Source: Bufo bufo
Lineage: Eukaryota; Chordata; Amphibia; Anura; Bufonidae
Direction: 5' to 3'
NCBI RefSeq assembly: GCF_905171765.1
Contig: NC_053392.1
Location: 402,615,399 to 402,679,398 of the forward strand
DNA: 64,000 bases
Shown here: one piece after another, positions 32,871 to 43,900 of the stretch
How the letters are laid out: the number at the start of each line of letters is the position of its first letter
Position numbering within the stretch: the stretch's first letter is position 1
Notes under the pieces: generated by a model
Database searches by the model: none
The model's input: only the letters and a program-made list of their open reading frames with translations
Told to the model about the DNA's origin: nothing
Made by a program: the position numbers and the translations under genes

Positions 32871-32964
32871 GTGTGAACAGAAGCGCCCTGAGGAGCTGGG
32901 GGCTGGAGCTTAAAAAGGTAATATGCCCCTCCCACAAATTCAGGCTGACTTTTCAGCCTTCCAC
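32871..32964 (-). repeat. Ngaro left split repeat A1
   Basis: Starts GTGGAAGGCTGAAAAGTCAG on the minus strand and matches 28461-28553. It marks the 5' end of the element. Confidence 0.85.
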
Positions 32965-33371
32965 ATATCAATCAATCATTTTATTCACATCAGCACCAAG
33001 GGGACAATTTTTATTATATATACATATAATAAACAGTCACCTGCACTCCTGGTGATCGCTGATCACAATCATTTTATTCACATCAGCACCAAGGGGACAA
33101 TTTTTATTATATATTCTATCAATTTATATTATTATATTAAGTTCACCAGGGGCATAGTAATTATAAGGAAGCCTATATATATATCAAACACCACACATTT
33201 GTCCCCTTGGTGCTGTATTTATACATATTTATAGTTGATTATATACATATTGTTGGCATATATATGTGCCAATATCTTTTCAACTGCCACTATTCCTTAT
33301 TGTGAATAGCCTCCCCATTGTGTCCATTATATTTATATAACTATCTTTGTAATTTTGATAGTATTGCCATC

Positions 33372-33427
<56 letters not shown>

Positions 33428-33450
33428 TATATATTTATAAAGTATAATTT
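32965..33450. repeat. AT-rich flank with internal duplication and inverted copy
   Basis: ATCATTTTATTCACATCAGC ... GGGGACAATTTTTATTATATA occurs twice (about 32974-33020 and 33067-33113). 33113-33175 is the inverse of 28247-28313. (TA)n spans 33378-33424. No gene. Confidence 0.7.
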
Positions 33451-33655
33451 CATGATTTTCCTATTTTATGACGTAAAGTCATGATTTTATTAAAGACACG
33501 GAGGCGAGTATTGCATTAACTTTCTTTACTGATCTACCATAGCAGCAAAGAACAAAACTGGTATTACATAGAGAAAAAACCATGGTAACCAGACTCCTCC
33601 CCACTATCTCAGTATATATAGGAACAGCCCTCTGGAATCCTCCTCTTTCTTTGCG
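33451..33655. repeat. DIRS left inverted terminal repeat
   Basis: An outer ~30-bp extension (CATGATTTTCCTATTTTATG, then ACGTAAAG) is followed by the ITR proper, whose inverse is 38942-39114. The extension is found again, inverted, in the internal complementary region. Confidence 0.88.
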
Positions 33656-33974
33656 AAGACCACCGGAACAAACGAAACTTCCAACGCCAACAGTGACCTG
33701 GAACCGGAACCTCCAACAGCTGAGATCCTCAACAGAAGATGGAGATCTGCACCAAGGAACAGGAAACACTCCCCTGGAATCTTGAGTATGGTCTGCACCG
33801 TGAAAACCGCTCAACCTGCGAACAATAAAGAAGGGAACCAAATAACATGTGATTGAAAACCACAACTTCCTGCAATCCTGAAGAATGCAAAGCAAAAGCA
33901 AATAAATAATACTTACAATAAAGTAATAATAATAACAATAATCCCATATGCGGGAGGGAATAAAACAAGGGAGG

Positions 33975-34056
33975 GCAATATTCGCCTCCGTGACTTTACG
34001 TCATAAAATAGGAAAATCATGAAATTTTATGACAAGACACGGAGGCTCGTATTGCA
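33975..34056. repeat. DIRS internal complementary region
   Basis: Reads CAATATTCGCCTCCGTG, then ACTTTACGTCATAAAATAGG and AAAATCATGA, then AATTTTATGACAAGACACGG and AGGCTCGTATTG. The first two parts are the inverse of the left end and the last is the inverse of the right end. It equals the two termini joined head to head, as expected for the template that completes DIRS replication into a circle. Confidence 0.88.
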
Positions 34057-34059
34057 AGT

Positions 34060-35150
34060 TTAAAGCCTAGACACCACAGAGGCAAAGGCATGAGAAGGTG
34101 GCCTGAAATAGAACTCACGAAAAGTGGACACCCTAGACCAGTCCGCCAACTTCATAACATCCTCCAGGCGAGCACCAGCGACAGTCATAGAGGTAGCTGC
34201 CGCACTGCGGACAGAATGCGCAGTGAAGATACTAGAATCAATACCCGCCAAGGAAAGGATCCACTTCACCCAGCGTGAAAGAGTCACGCTGGTGACAGGA
34301 GCGAAAGGTCTGCGAAAAGAGACGAACAGCTGAGGGAACTGAGCCGAACGAAAAGCGGAGGTACGGGATTCATATTCCTGAAGGCAAGCCACCGGGCATA
34401 GCTGAGGAGAAAGAGGGAAAGCAGGATATGTCACCGAACGGATATTGGTCTTGGTCCGTCTGGAGATATTAAAATGAACACCCTCCGGAGTAAATGATCT
34501 GGCGTCATGATCCAGGGCGCGCACGTCAGAAACCCTTTTACAGGAAATCAAGCAAAGCAAAGTGACCAGCTTGGCGGACAATTGGCGAAGAGACAACAAA
34601 GAGTTCGATGGCCAATCCGAGAGGAATCTCAAAACCACCGCAACATCCCAAGTGGTGGAAAAACGAGGTCTGGGAGGCCGGGAAAGGCGAGACCCCTTGA
34701 GCAAACGCCGGACCAGAGGATGTTGCCCAGCAGGACAACCCTCAAAACCAACATGTCTGGACGAGATAGCCGACCTATATACATTAATGGTGCGATAAGC
34801 CTTACCCTCGTCATACAAAGAGGACAAAAAGGAAAGAATCTCACCTACAGGAGCCTGAAAGGGATCCAAGTCGCGTGAGGCGCACCAGCGAGACCAAGAG
34901 TTCCAGGAGGATCCATAAGCCCGTCTTGTGCCTGGAGCCCACGCGCTCTCCAGTAAGAACGTAGTTGTATCCGAAACTCCTGAGACGTCCCAGGAATTCC
35001 TGAGACCCTGCAAGCGAGGAGACGTAAGGACCCTGTCTGAAGAAGAGGGTGAAATTCCCCCAGGGGATCCCGGAGGAGAGACCGGAGAGGCGGGAGGAGG
35101 AGTGGATAATCGACTAACAGATCTAGAAGCTGAGGGAACCAAGGTTGGGC
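34060..35150 (-). CDS. DIRS tyrosine recombinase
   Basis: Open to its stop at 34060, in the frame overlapping the end of RT/RNase H. The catalytic core (about 34944-34060) has the Arg box KRVSDVRALD, the HxxR box TAHSVRSAA and the nucleophile Tyr in FREFYFRP, 36 residues after the His. The N-terminal SAM-like region contains YRTINVYRSAIS. The precise start is unclear because the same frame continues upstream under RT. In DIRS elements this enzyme inserts the circular DNA copy, usually without a target duplication. Confidence 0.85.
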
Positions 35151-36954
35151 TCTCCAATAAGGGACAATAAGGATAAGATCCGCTCTCTGACGCCGGATAT
35201 GCAAGAGTACCCGCGGGATGAGGGAAAAAGGTGGGAACGCATACAATAGAGCTTCCCCCCAAGGTTGGAGAAAAGCGTCTATGGCTTCCGCCGACGGATC
35301 CGGCCGCCAGCTGAAGAACCTGGGTAACTGGGTGTTCAAACGGGTAGCAAACAGGTCTATAGAGGGGAAACCCCAGTGAGAAACTAAGGCAAGGAAAACC
35401 TGCTCGTCTAGCTTCCAGTCGCTGGAGTCTGAAATGTAACGAGAGTTCCAGTCCGCCAAAGTATTGTGCAGGCCTGGAAGATGTTCCGCAACTACCATAA
35501 TGCCCCAGGCCAGGCAAAATTCCCAAAAATCCTTTGCAAGGTGAGTAAGGACTGAAGACCGTGTTCCCCCCATGCCGTTGACGTATCGGACCGCGGATAC
35601 ATTGTCCATCCGCAATCTGATACAAGACCTGATGGTGCCATTGGCGAAGCTGCGAATCGCAAATGACCCTGCTAACAATTCTAAACCGTTGATATGGAGG
35701 CGTGTCTCCTCCGGGGACCAAGGTCCCCCCGTAGACACCCCCTCGCAGTGGGCGCCCCAACCGTGTAAACTGGCGTCTGACTCGATAATAAGGTCTGGTT
35801 GCGGACCCACAATCGCCTTGCCATTCCATACCGTGAGGTTCTGGATCCACCATTGTACCTCGTCCCGTGTCTCCTTGTCCAGAACAATAGTGTCGGCATA
35901 GGAAGACCCCGCCCGAAGATGAGCAATCTTCAGGCGTTGCAAAGCCCGATAGTGAAGCGGGGCTGTGAAGATGGCCTGAATGGAAGCTGCAAGGAGCCCG
36001 ATAATCCGAGCAAGATGGCAAAGGGTGAGATGAGGGCGTACCAAGGTATGCCGCAGCTCCTTGCGGATAGCGTGAATCTTGGTTAGAGGGAGGGTCTGGG
36101 AGACGGAGTCCACCCTGAATCCTAGAAACTCTATCGAGGTGGATGGGCTGAGGCAGGATTTTTCCTGGTTGATAACAAAGCCCACGCTGGAAATAAGGTT
36201 GGTAGACATGTGCAAGTGTTGTAACAGGAGCTGAGGGGTCTGGGCCATAATGAGGATATCGTCTAAGTATATAATCATGCGGACTCCTCTGCTGCGTAAC
36301 CATGCAACCACTGGTTTCATTAACTTGGTGAAACACCAAGGGGCGGAGGAAAGACCGAACGGCAGGCAGGTGAAACGCCAGATCTGGTTGTTCCAATAGA
36401 AACGGAGAAGATCCCTGGAGGCAAGGGCTACGGGTACAGTCAGGTAGGCGTCCTTGAGATCTAGTTTGACCATCCAATCTCCTGGAATGAGCATATCTCA
36501 GTAGATGGATGCCCTCCATCTTGAAATGGCGGTATAGTACTAAAGAATTGAGAGCTCTCAAGTTGATCACCGGGCGCATTTGGCCACCTTTCTTTTGTAC
36601 CAGAAACATGGTACTGATGACACCCCCGGAATGTGCGGGAGCGCGTTCTATTGCACCCTTGTGGAATAACTCCAGAAGTTCTGAGTGAAGCTGTTGTTGG
36701 GAAGAAACGGGATGGGGTGGGGGCGGGGTAAGGAGTTGCCCCGGGTGGGCGACTAGGTCTATTACAAAACCCTTGACAGTGTCTAGAATCCATGGGTCGG
36801 AGGAGATCTCTGACCAGACATGAAAAAAATACTGGAGTCTGCCCCCGACACACTCGACTGAAGAATGAGGAGTAGAAAAACGGGGTGGACTTACCAACTG
36901 GTCTCCTGGAACTGGGAGTACCCCTAAAGCCTCTGGAACGTCCGGGAAAGCCAC
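34845..36954 (-). pseudogene. DIRS reverse transcriptase / RNase H / MT-like polyprotein, one frameshift
   Basis: The N-terminal RT part is read from 36954 (SELLELFHKGAIERAP, FLVQKKGGQMRPVINLR). The rest is in the 36494-34845 frame: motif A LDLKDAY, CLPFGLSSAPW, YLDDILIMAQ (residues 76-79 of that frame), then RNase H with Asp in ESDASLHGWG, Glu in INGLELLAG and Asp in LRMDNVSAV. A following PSIDLFATRLN ... YAFPPF block resembles the MT-like domain of DIRS proteins. The junction near 36500 fits the loss of 2 bp. Otherwise the frame is open. Confidence 0.85.
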
Positions 36955-38281
36955 GTGAAGGGAAGAAGGAGGGCTGGTATCTTTGATCCTGCAGAGACGA
37001 TCTGTATGCGTAGGAGCCTCTTCCAGTACCTCGGGAATGGGAGTAGGACCGGCCGGACAGTCGGCCCCTGGAACTGCCGGCCCTATTAGAGAAACGGTTG
37101 TTGAAAACCCGCTTCATGGAGGATTGCGCTTTGTCTAGCGCTGTAAACGCGCCCACATATCTGCCTAGCTCCTTGATGAAAGGTTCACCGAAGAGCAGGC
37201 CCTGGGCCTCCTAGCCCGCCTCAGTCAGTGACAGGTTTGACAATTTTGGTTCTACCTTCATAAGAATCGCCTTGCGCCTCTCAATTGACAGGGAGGTGTT
37301 GACATTTCCAGTCATGCAGATGGCTCTCTGAATCCATCCGCCCAGTTCTACTGGGTCAACCATCTTGCCCTCAGATTTAGCGGCCTCTGCCAAGTCGAAA
37401 ATCTTTGCCAAAGGACCAGTAATGTCCAGCAATTTATCTTGGACCGCCTTTAACGCCGAGTCCAGCCCTTTTTTAGGATTGAAACCCGTCTTGGCCAGAA
37501 ACTGGACCATTTTAGGGTCGACAGAGGGCGTCTCACAAATTTTATGGGGTATAATAGGACGTGGGCATTCAGCGCGCAATTTGTTGCGCGACTCTCTAGA
37601 TAGAGGAGTGCGAATCTTGGCCTCCAAGTATTGAGCCACAAGAGTGGCGGGTAGCCATTCCGCGGAACGAGGGTGGTGGAGTTCGTCCGGGTTAAACAGT
37701 GGCTCCCCTAATGAGTCTATTAATAGGTCATCGGATTGAGAACCAGAAGGGATGGGTGTGGGTGGAATGGCTAAGGGTAACTGACCCGATCCAGAAGGAT
37801 CCGGCGCCATATCTGCCAAATCATCCCCTGAGTCGTCCAAGGACTCTACATGTGCCTCCTCTATGGACTCTCCGTCAGAGTCAGTCACAGGCTCAGGCAA
37901 AATCCTGGCCGTCTTCCATGCACGCGACTTTTCCGCCTGGCGTGGGCAGGCTCTCTTACGCGGCATATCCGCGTGGTCAACTGATGGAACTAGGCCATCT
38001 CTCACATTTGTTCTGGAGGCAGGAGGCAGTGTACTCTGCACTAAAGCTGGTGTAGGATCTGAGGGCCCTGGGAGGACACCAAGTGCTTGGGAGATGGACT
38101 GGGATATAGCAGATGTCATGGATCCCATGGCCGATATGATGGCATTGGAGATGGACTGCTGTAGTAGAGTGGTATGGTCATCAGCAGATGGAATGACAAC
38201 TACTCTGTCCAGGGGAGGGAGAGAAACAATAGGGGTAGAATTGTCCTGTGGAAGGGCAGCAGGAGTGCCGGTTATAGACAT
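36900..38281 (-). pseudogene. DIRS gag, one in-frame amber
   Basis: A 356-codon frame from MSITGTPAALPQ is followed, after a TAG at 37213-37211, by the same frame for another ~85 residues. That part contains an Arg/Ser/Gly-rich C-terminus (RAGSSRGRLSGRSYSHSRG) which could bind RNA. The stop most simply reflects CAG to TAG. The C-terminus overlaps the start of RT. No zinc knuckle is seen, as is usual in DIRS gag. Confidence 0.75.
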
Positions 38282-38941
38282 AATGAGGTAAAAGGAGGAG
38301 GGAGTATATCACCCCACACCACCAATGTTGAAGGTGAAGAATCTGAGGAAGAAAAGAAATATGTCCAGTCAGGGAAGAGACCCAGGAGAAACCGTGCTAA
38401 ACGATAAAGAGGGAAGCAGAAAAGCTTACCAGAAACCAAACGCGGCGACGCTGAAGCGAACCGAGCGCAGGGACAGGCAGGAGGCACTGATGCGTCCGGT
38501 AGAGAAGGCGGCGATAATCTCGCGAGAAAAGGGGAGGAGCCGGCCAAGAGCGCGAAGAAAAGACCGCGAAGAAGCGAAGAAGAAAGCGAATAAAATGGCG
38601 CCCGAAATCCCGCCAATCGCGAGAGCTCGGGCGGAATGAGAGATGTGACGGAGATGAAAGCAGCAGGACCGGACAATGTACAGGTACATGTAAACACAAA
38701 CCAGCGGTAAGGGGCAGAGCGGAGAAGTAAGCACGGACCCCGAGAGAGAGGGCCTGGAAACTAAACAAAAGGGGAATGCAAATAAATGGGGCAAATAAAG
38801 AGACAAACCCGGAGCTAAGGCGCTAAGCCAAGCACATCAAGCAAAACTGCCCCCAAGGAAGGGGCAAATAAAATAAATTAATTAATCCCATACAAGCAAA
38901 ATAGACATGATAACAGAGAGTACTTATCTGCTATGGTAGCA
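38282..38941 (-). other. DIRS 5' region between ITR and gag
   Basis: Leader between the right inverted repeat and gag; purine-rich on the plus strand. Overlapping frames on both strands (for example 38325-38639 and 38697-38272) lack motifs and look incidental. Confidence 0.6.
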
Positions 38942-39114
38942 GCAAAGAAAGAGGAGGATTCCAGAGGGCTGTTCCTATATATACTGAGATAGTGGGGAGG
39001 AGTCTGGTTACCATGGTTTTTTCTCTATGTAATACCAGTTTTGTTCTTTGCTGCTATGGTAGATCAGTAAAGAAAGTTAATGCAATACGAGCCTCCGTGT
39101 CTTGTCATAAAATT
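38942..39114. repeat. DIRS right inverted terminal repeat
   Basis: AGCAAAGAAAGAGGAGGATT through to TGTCTTGTCATAAAATT, inverse of the left ITR except for the divergent outer ~15 bp. Confidence 0.88.
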
Positions 39115-39724
39115 ATTCAACAATGTTCTATATATTTTTTCCTATATACCTTATATTATTGAATAGAATCTAAAGGGAGCCTCTCAAAAATCCAGCCTGG
39201 GCGATCCAAACCTCCGAGCAGCTTTGAAGCCGGCTGTAGGAGGTTGGATGGCTGGGATGGGCTGTAATAGGGCGGTCTGTGGAGGTTCGAGCGAAGTGTG
39301 CTGGCCGGCGCATGCGCACTTCGCTAAACGAGGCCGATGACAGTAGTCCGCACGGGCGCATCAGGTTATACATAGTGCGCACGCGCGGGATCTAGCTGAA
39401 GCGAGCGGAGGTTACAGAGGCGGCCACGAACTGAAGTAGGCGGATATAATAAAAGGGAGGGCGGCGATTTCACTTGAGGAGGCGGCGCTGGGCACATAAA
39501 CGAGATGGCTGCAGCTGGGCACCTTTCAGCATGAGACGTCCCCTTGGACACATTTTGAAGTGATTGACAGGTGATATAAACGTCTTTTTTATGATTATAG
39601 AGCCACAGGATCATTTGATAAAGTCACTTTAGGATTCACTGAATTACTAGGGACATCGCCATATGTTTAGGTTATAGGAGTAATTTCTGATTACAGAATC
39701 CCTTTAAGGCTGTTTAAATATCTA
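39115..39724. other. GC-rich unassigned region
   Basis: Relatively GC- and CpG-rich DNA (39190-39500) with no motif-bearing frame. It might be the promoter-like 5' part of a retroelement. I see no gene. Confidence 0.35.
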
Positions 39725-40260
39725 TTAAGCGCGGCCAAACTCCTGATCCCAACCCTGTGGCTTTCTCCTGAAGTCCCATCTTTGGAACCATGGTTCCTCA
39801 AGATTGATCAGATATACAGGCTTGAGGAGATATCCTCCTGGGAGACGAGATAACACCATACTTTTGACAAGACATGGAAGGACTGGAAGTCCTTTAGAGG
39901 ATATAAGACCTAAAGCTCGCAGGGGATTAAACCCCCCCTTGGGGCTGGAGCAGTTCATTGGTAAGCTTATTGCCCACACTTTTCTGTACTATACTACCTT
40001 AGGACATAGCTACTGGTGATATTACACCTAACCCGCCTCAGACTCTTATATAAGGTATCTTGGATTTAATAACTTGATTGCATATCACTTGCTTTCTATT
40101 TCAATTTAATATGCGACCTGATGTTTCTTATCCCTTTATTGAAGAAATGCATATTGTAAAACAACTGTAATTTTTGGAGACTTGTTGACTTCACCATTGT
40201 CATAATCTTTGTCTCTGTACTCTTTGATATTGCTCAATAAAAGAGTTAAAAGTAAAAAAA
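39725..40260 (+). mobile_element. L1-type LINE, 3' end with poly(A)
   Basis: Forward translation with a few stops gives LIPTLWLSPEVPSLEPWF, then KIDQIYRLEEISSWE and FDKTWKDWKSF. This is the C-terminal tail pattern of vertebrate L1 ORF2. A 3' UTR follows, ending GCTCAATAAAAGAG and a poly(A) run at about 40254-40265. The 5' part is lost, as is usual for L1. Confidence 0.65.
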
Positions 40261-40281
40261 AAAAACACTTACCTGATGTAC

Positions 40282-40340
40282 TGCTCTGCTCCTGATGAAG
40301 TGTGGGTCTACTACTGCACGGAAACGTGTCGAGTGGGGAC
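40282..40340 (+). ncRNA. Hammerhead-ribozyme-like motif (Penelope-type)
   Basis: CTCCTGATGA (core CTGATGA at 40292-40298), a hairpin (GTG ... CAC), then GAAAC at 40321-40325, a minimal stem III and GTC at 40328-40330, followed by GAG that pairs with the CTC. This order is that of type I hammerheads found in Penelope-like elements. The base pair next to GAAA is mismatched (A-G), so activity is doubtful. It starts just after the L1 poly(A). Confidence 0.5.
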
Positions 40341-40769
40341 TATGGCGCATAGGCAGACAAATTACCATCTAGGGAGCCTGTCTTAGCTAGTTTTTTAGCT
40401 CAGTCCGAGGTGAGCTGCAGCATACATTGGACTGTCACACTCCCTAGCTGCCTTACATGTAGCCTGGTTTGGCAGTATTTTGGTAGGGTGAGGTGGGTAA
40501 CACATTAGGTGTGGGCCTGACACTATAGGAGGCACCTGTATCCATACCCCTTGCCTTGAGTAGCACTGGTGTGTACAAGTCCAGTGCTATCATTTCAAGT
40601 ACGTACCTGTTATTACAGGAATTAACCCTATCCACACCTGGTAGTAGCACTGATGTTGATACCAACATCAATGTCACTATACTTATAGAGTGCTGGTTAA
40701 TACCTCTCCACATACCCCATTATCTGTTTGGGGGAGTGGGGAATCAATATTACAATACGTATTTTCTTT
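40341..40769. other. Unassigned sequence
   Basis: No gene or recognisable repeat. Part may belong to the Penelope-type unit or to the 5' UTR of the CR1 copy that follows. Confidence 0.4.
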
Positions 40770-40900
40770 GCCCATAATGTAGGGCGACACTCTAGCCTGA
40801 TACACTCGTCACTCGGACTGGGGGGGAGGGTAATTACGTTACAGGATGGGAAGATAGTGCAGATAGAGACCGGGGACAAGGTAGTGGGACTAGGGGAGGA

Positions 40901-43900
40901 ATGGAAGGAGGGACTAGAACAGTTCAGAAGGAAAGGTGTAGGGTAAAAAATATACATAAACCTCTCAAATGTATGTATACTAATGCCAGAAGCCTGACTA
41001 ATAAAACTGGTGAACTGGAATTAGTGATGTGTGAGGAGGACTATGACATAGTTGGAATAACTGAGACATGGCTGGATGATAGCTATGACTGGGCAGTTAA
41101 TGTACAAGGTTACAGTCTGTTTAGAAAGGATCGTCAAAACCGGAGAGGGGGAGGGGTCTGCCTTTATGTAAAGTCCTGTCTAAAGCCCACACTCCGTGAA
41201 GATATAAGTGAGGGACATGAACATGTGGAGTCACTGTGGGTAGAGATATATGGAGCTAAAATAAATTACTAATAGGAGTTTACTATAAACCACCTAATAT
41301 ACCAGAGTCCACAGAAAATCTTCTACTAAATGAGATAGACAAGGCGGCAAATCATAATGAGGTGGTTATTATGGGGGACTTCAACTACCCAGTTATAGAA
41401 TGGGAAACTGAAACTTGTATATCTCATAAAGGAAACAGGTTCTTGGCAATAACCAAAGACAATTACCTCTCCCAACTGGTTCAGGACCTGACTAGAGGGA
41501 TGGCCATACTGGACTTAGTATTAACCAATAGACCTGACAGAACAACAGACATGCAGGTTGGTGAACACCTGGGAAATAGTGACCATAAAGTAATAACCTT
41601 CCAATTATCATTCAAAAGAGCGTTTCTACAGGGAGGAACAAAAATACCAAACTTCAAAAAAGCTAAATTTAGCCAACTAAGAGAGGCCATAGGCCTAACT
41701 AAATGGGATAAAGTCCTCACAAATAAAAATACAGCCACAAAATGGGATATCTTTAAAAGCATCCTAAAAGCTCATTGTGAGAGGTACATACCGTATGGGA
41801 ATAAAAGGTTAAGGAACAAAAAGAAACCAATGTGGATAAACAGAACTGTAAAGAAAGCAATAAATGACAAAAAGAAAGCATATAAAACACTAAAACAGGA
41901 GGGTAGCACGGAAGCACTGAAAAACTATAAGGAAAAAAATAGAACATGTAAAAAACAAATAAAAGCGGCCAAACTAGAGACCGAGAGATTAATTGCCAAA
42001 GAGAGTAAAACTAACCCTAAAATGTTCTTCTATTATATAAATGTTAAAAAGTATAAATCTGAAGGTGTCGGCCCTTTAAAGAGTAATGAGGGGGGGGGGG
42101 GGAGACGCAGAGAGCGACGAGGAGAAAGCAAAGCTGTTAAATATTTTTTTCTCCAATGTATTCACTGAGGAAAATAAACTGTCAGATGAAATGCTGAATG
42201 TTGAAATAAATTCCCCATTAAAAGTGTCCTGTCTGACCCAGGAAGAAGTACAACAGCGACTTAAAAAGATTAAAATAGACAAATCGCCAGGACCGGATGG
42301 CATACACCCCCGTATCCTAAGGGAATTAAGTTATGTCATAGCTAGACCCTTATTTCTAATATTTGCGGACTCTATACTGACAGGGAATGTCCCACAGGAT
42401 TGGCGCATGGCAAATGTGGTGCCAATATTCAAAAAGGGCCTAAAAACAGAGCCTGGAAACTATAGGCCGGTAAGTTTAACATCTGTTGTGGGTAAACTGT
42501 TTGAAGGTTTTCTGAGCGATGCTATGTTAGAGCATCTTAACGGAAATAAGCAAATAACGCCATATCAGCATGGCTTCGTGAGGGATCGGTCATGTCAAAC
42601 TAATTTAATCAGTTTCTATGAGGAGGTAAGTTCTAGACTTGACAGCGGCGAATCAATGGATGTCGTGTATCTGTACTTCTCCAAAGCATTTGACACTGTA
42701 CCACATAAAAGGTTAGTGTGGCGAAACCAACCTCGCCACTGGGTTTTGGAGAGGCCTGTTTATCAGCCTCTTGCCCCAGGATTATGGGCCCTCTCATCAG
42801 CCCATGCAAAACTTAAACCCCATGGCGATTTGACTGTGTTTGTGGCATCTGAGCGCTCAGATCCAAGCCATATGGGGACATGTGGGGTTTTGAGATGTGT
42901 GACAGAACCATCTGTCTGTGTAATTGTATTGTATGTTATGTGAGGGTACCCAGTTAGCTCATTTTATTGTATTCATGTTGTCTGAGTGCCATTCACCTAA
43001 TAATATGCACTCAGACTTGAGCTGTCTGGGAATGTGTTAAATGTCTATGTGTATTGTAAAGGGTGGGACATTGTATGTTTGAGTAAGTGATGTCTGTTCC
43101 ATTGTCCCCACGTGTGTATTGGTGATTTCTCTTTGTCGAGAGATAATTGGATTACGCCTCGGGTGTCTCCAGGGCAGAAAGGAGGAAACCATGATGCATT
43201 GTGGGGATGTATTGTCTCTGTAAAACCTGCTTGAGCCAGATTGCCATGCTGCCAGCCAGGACCCAAAATATACTTTTACAAACTTTTCAACCCCTGGTCT
43301 GATTCATGCCATTTTGTAATATGTTGTTCCCCTGAATGGATTGATTGTGAATATGTAATTTTTATGTGAATGTGATGTATGGTTTTAGAGTTATGAAAGT
43401 TAGGTAGAAAGTATGTTTTAACTGTATGTGTAATTGAGTTTCCTCTCAGGATAAGGGGAGGGAATATGTGGGATGTAACTGATATGTGATTGGTTGTTTT
43501 ATACCTCCCTGTGGGCGGTCCTGTATTTGAAAAGACTGTAATAAAAACCAGGCTGGGTGTGCCAGCACCTCAGACCATTGCTTGACCCTCAACACAGATC
43601 CTTGTCTCGTTATTGGGGGGATCCGCTGTATGCTGTTAGAGACTGATTGCCAGGAGTTTAAGCTGATTCCTGTTCGTCTGCTAGCAGCTATTCGTGAGGT
43701 TCCAGTTTGGAGTGCTATTTTGTATCCAGTTCGGGAGTTTGGTGTTCTGCAGTAGCTGTGCCTGTCTCTCAGAAAGGGGCCTATCGCCTAAACGGATTTT
43801 AACCCCTTGTCTGCTGAAACGGTCCGTTACAGTTAGTATATAAAATGAAAATGCTTGGACTGGGAGAAAACTTCTGTAAGTTGGCAAGTAACTGGCTCAA

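Larger units (their letters stand above)
28314..32964 (-). mobile_element. Ngaro-type (YR) retrotransposon with split direct repeats
   Basis: On the minus strand the order is A1 (32964-32871), interior, B1 (28657-28554), A2 (28553-28461), B2 (28418-28314). The A copies share GTGGAAGGCTGAAAAGTC to the ACAC end, and the B copies share GCCCACTACTAGGCTTACCC to CCATAA. This split-direct-repeat layout is diagnostic of Ngaro/PAT-like tyrosine-recombinase retrotransposons. A decayed recombinase is found at 28690-29640. Gag and RT are not recognisable; minisatellites occupy their place, so the copy is non-autonomous. Confidence 0.75.
33451..39114 (-). mobile_element. DIRS-type retrotransposon, nearly complete
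   Basis: Inverted terminal repeats at 33451-33655 and 38942-39114 share GACACGGAGGC(G/T)AGTATTGC ... CTTTGCTGC(T)A. An internal complementary region lies at 33975-34056. Reading leftwards it encodes gag (38281-36900), RT/RNase H (36954-34845) and a tyrosine recombinase (ending 34060). There are no LTRs and no integrase. All DIRS parts are present in canonical order and overlap. I find only one in-frame amber (gag) and one 2-bp loss (RT). Confidence 0.92.

Noticed and set aside
32041..32971. Cys/Arg-rich frames on both strands
   Set aside because: Caused by the CpG-rich palindromes; no consistent domain and strand-symmetric.
36461..37156. 231-codon minus-strand frame as a separate gene
   Set aside because: Its first part is the C-terminal continuation of DIRS gag after one TAG; the rest underlies RT in the wrong frame.
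38325..38697. Frames on both strands in the DIRS leader
   Set aside because: No motifs, compositional bias only.
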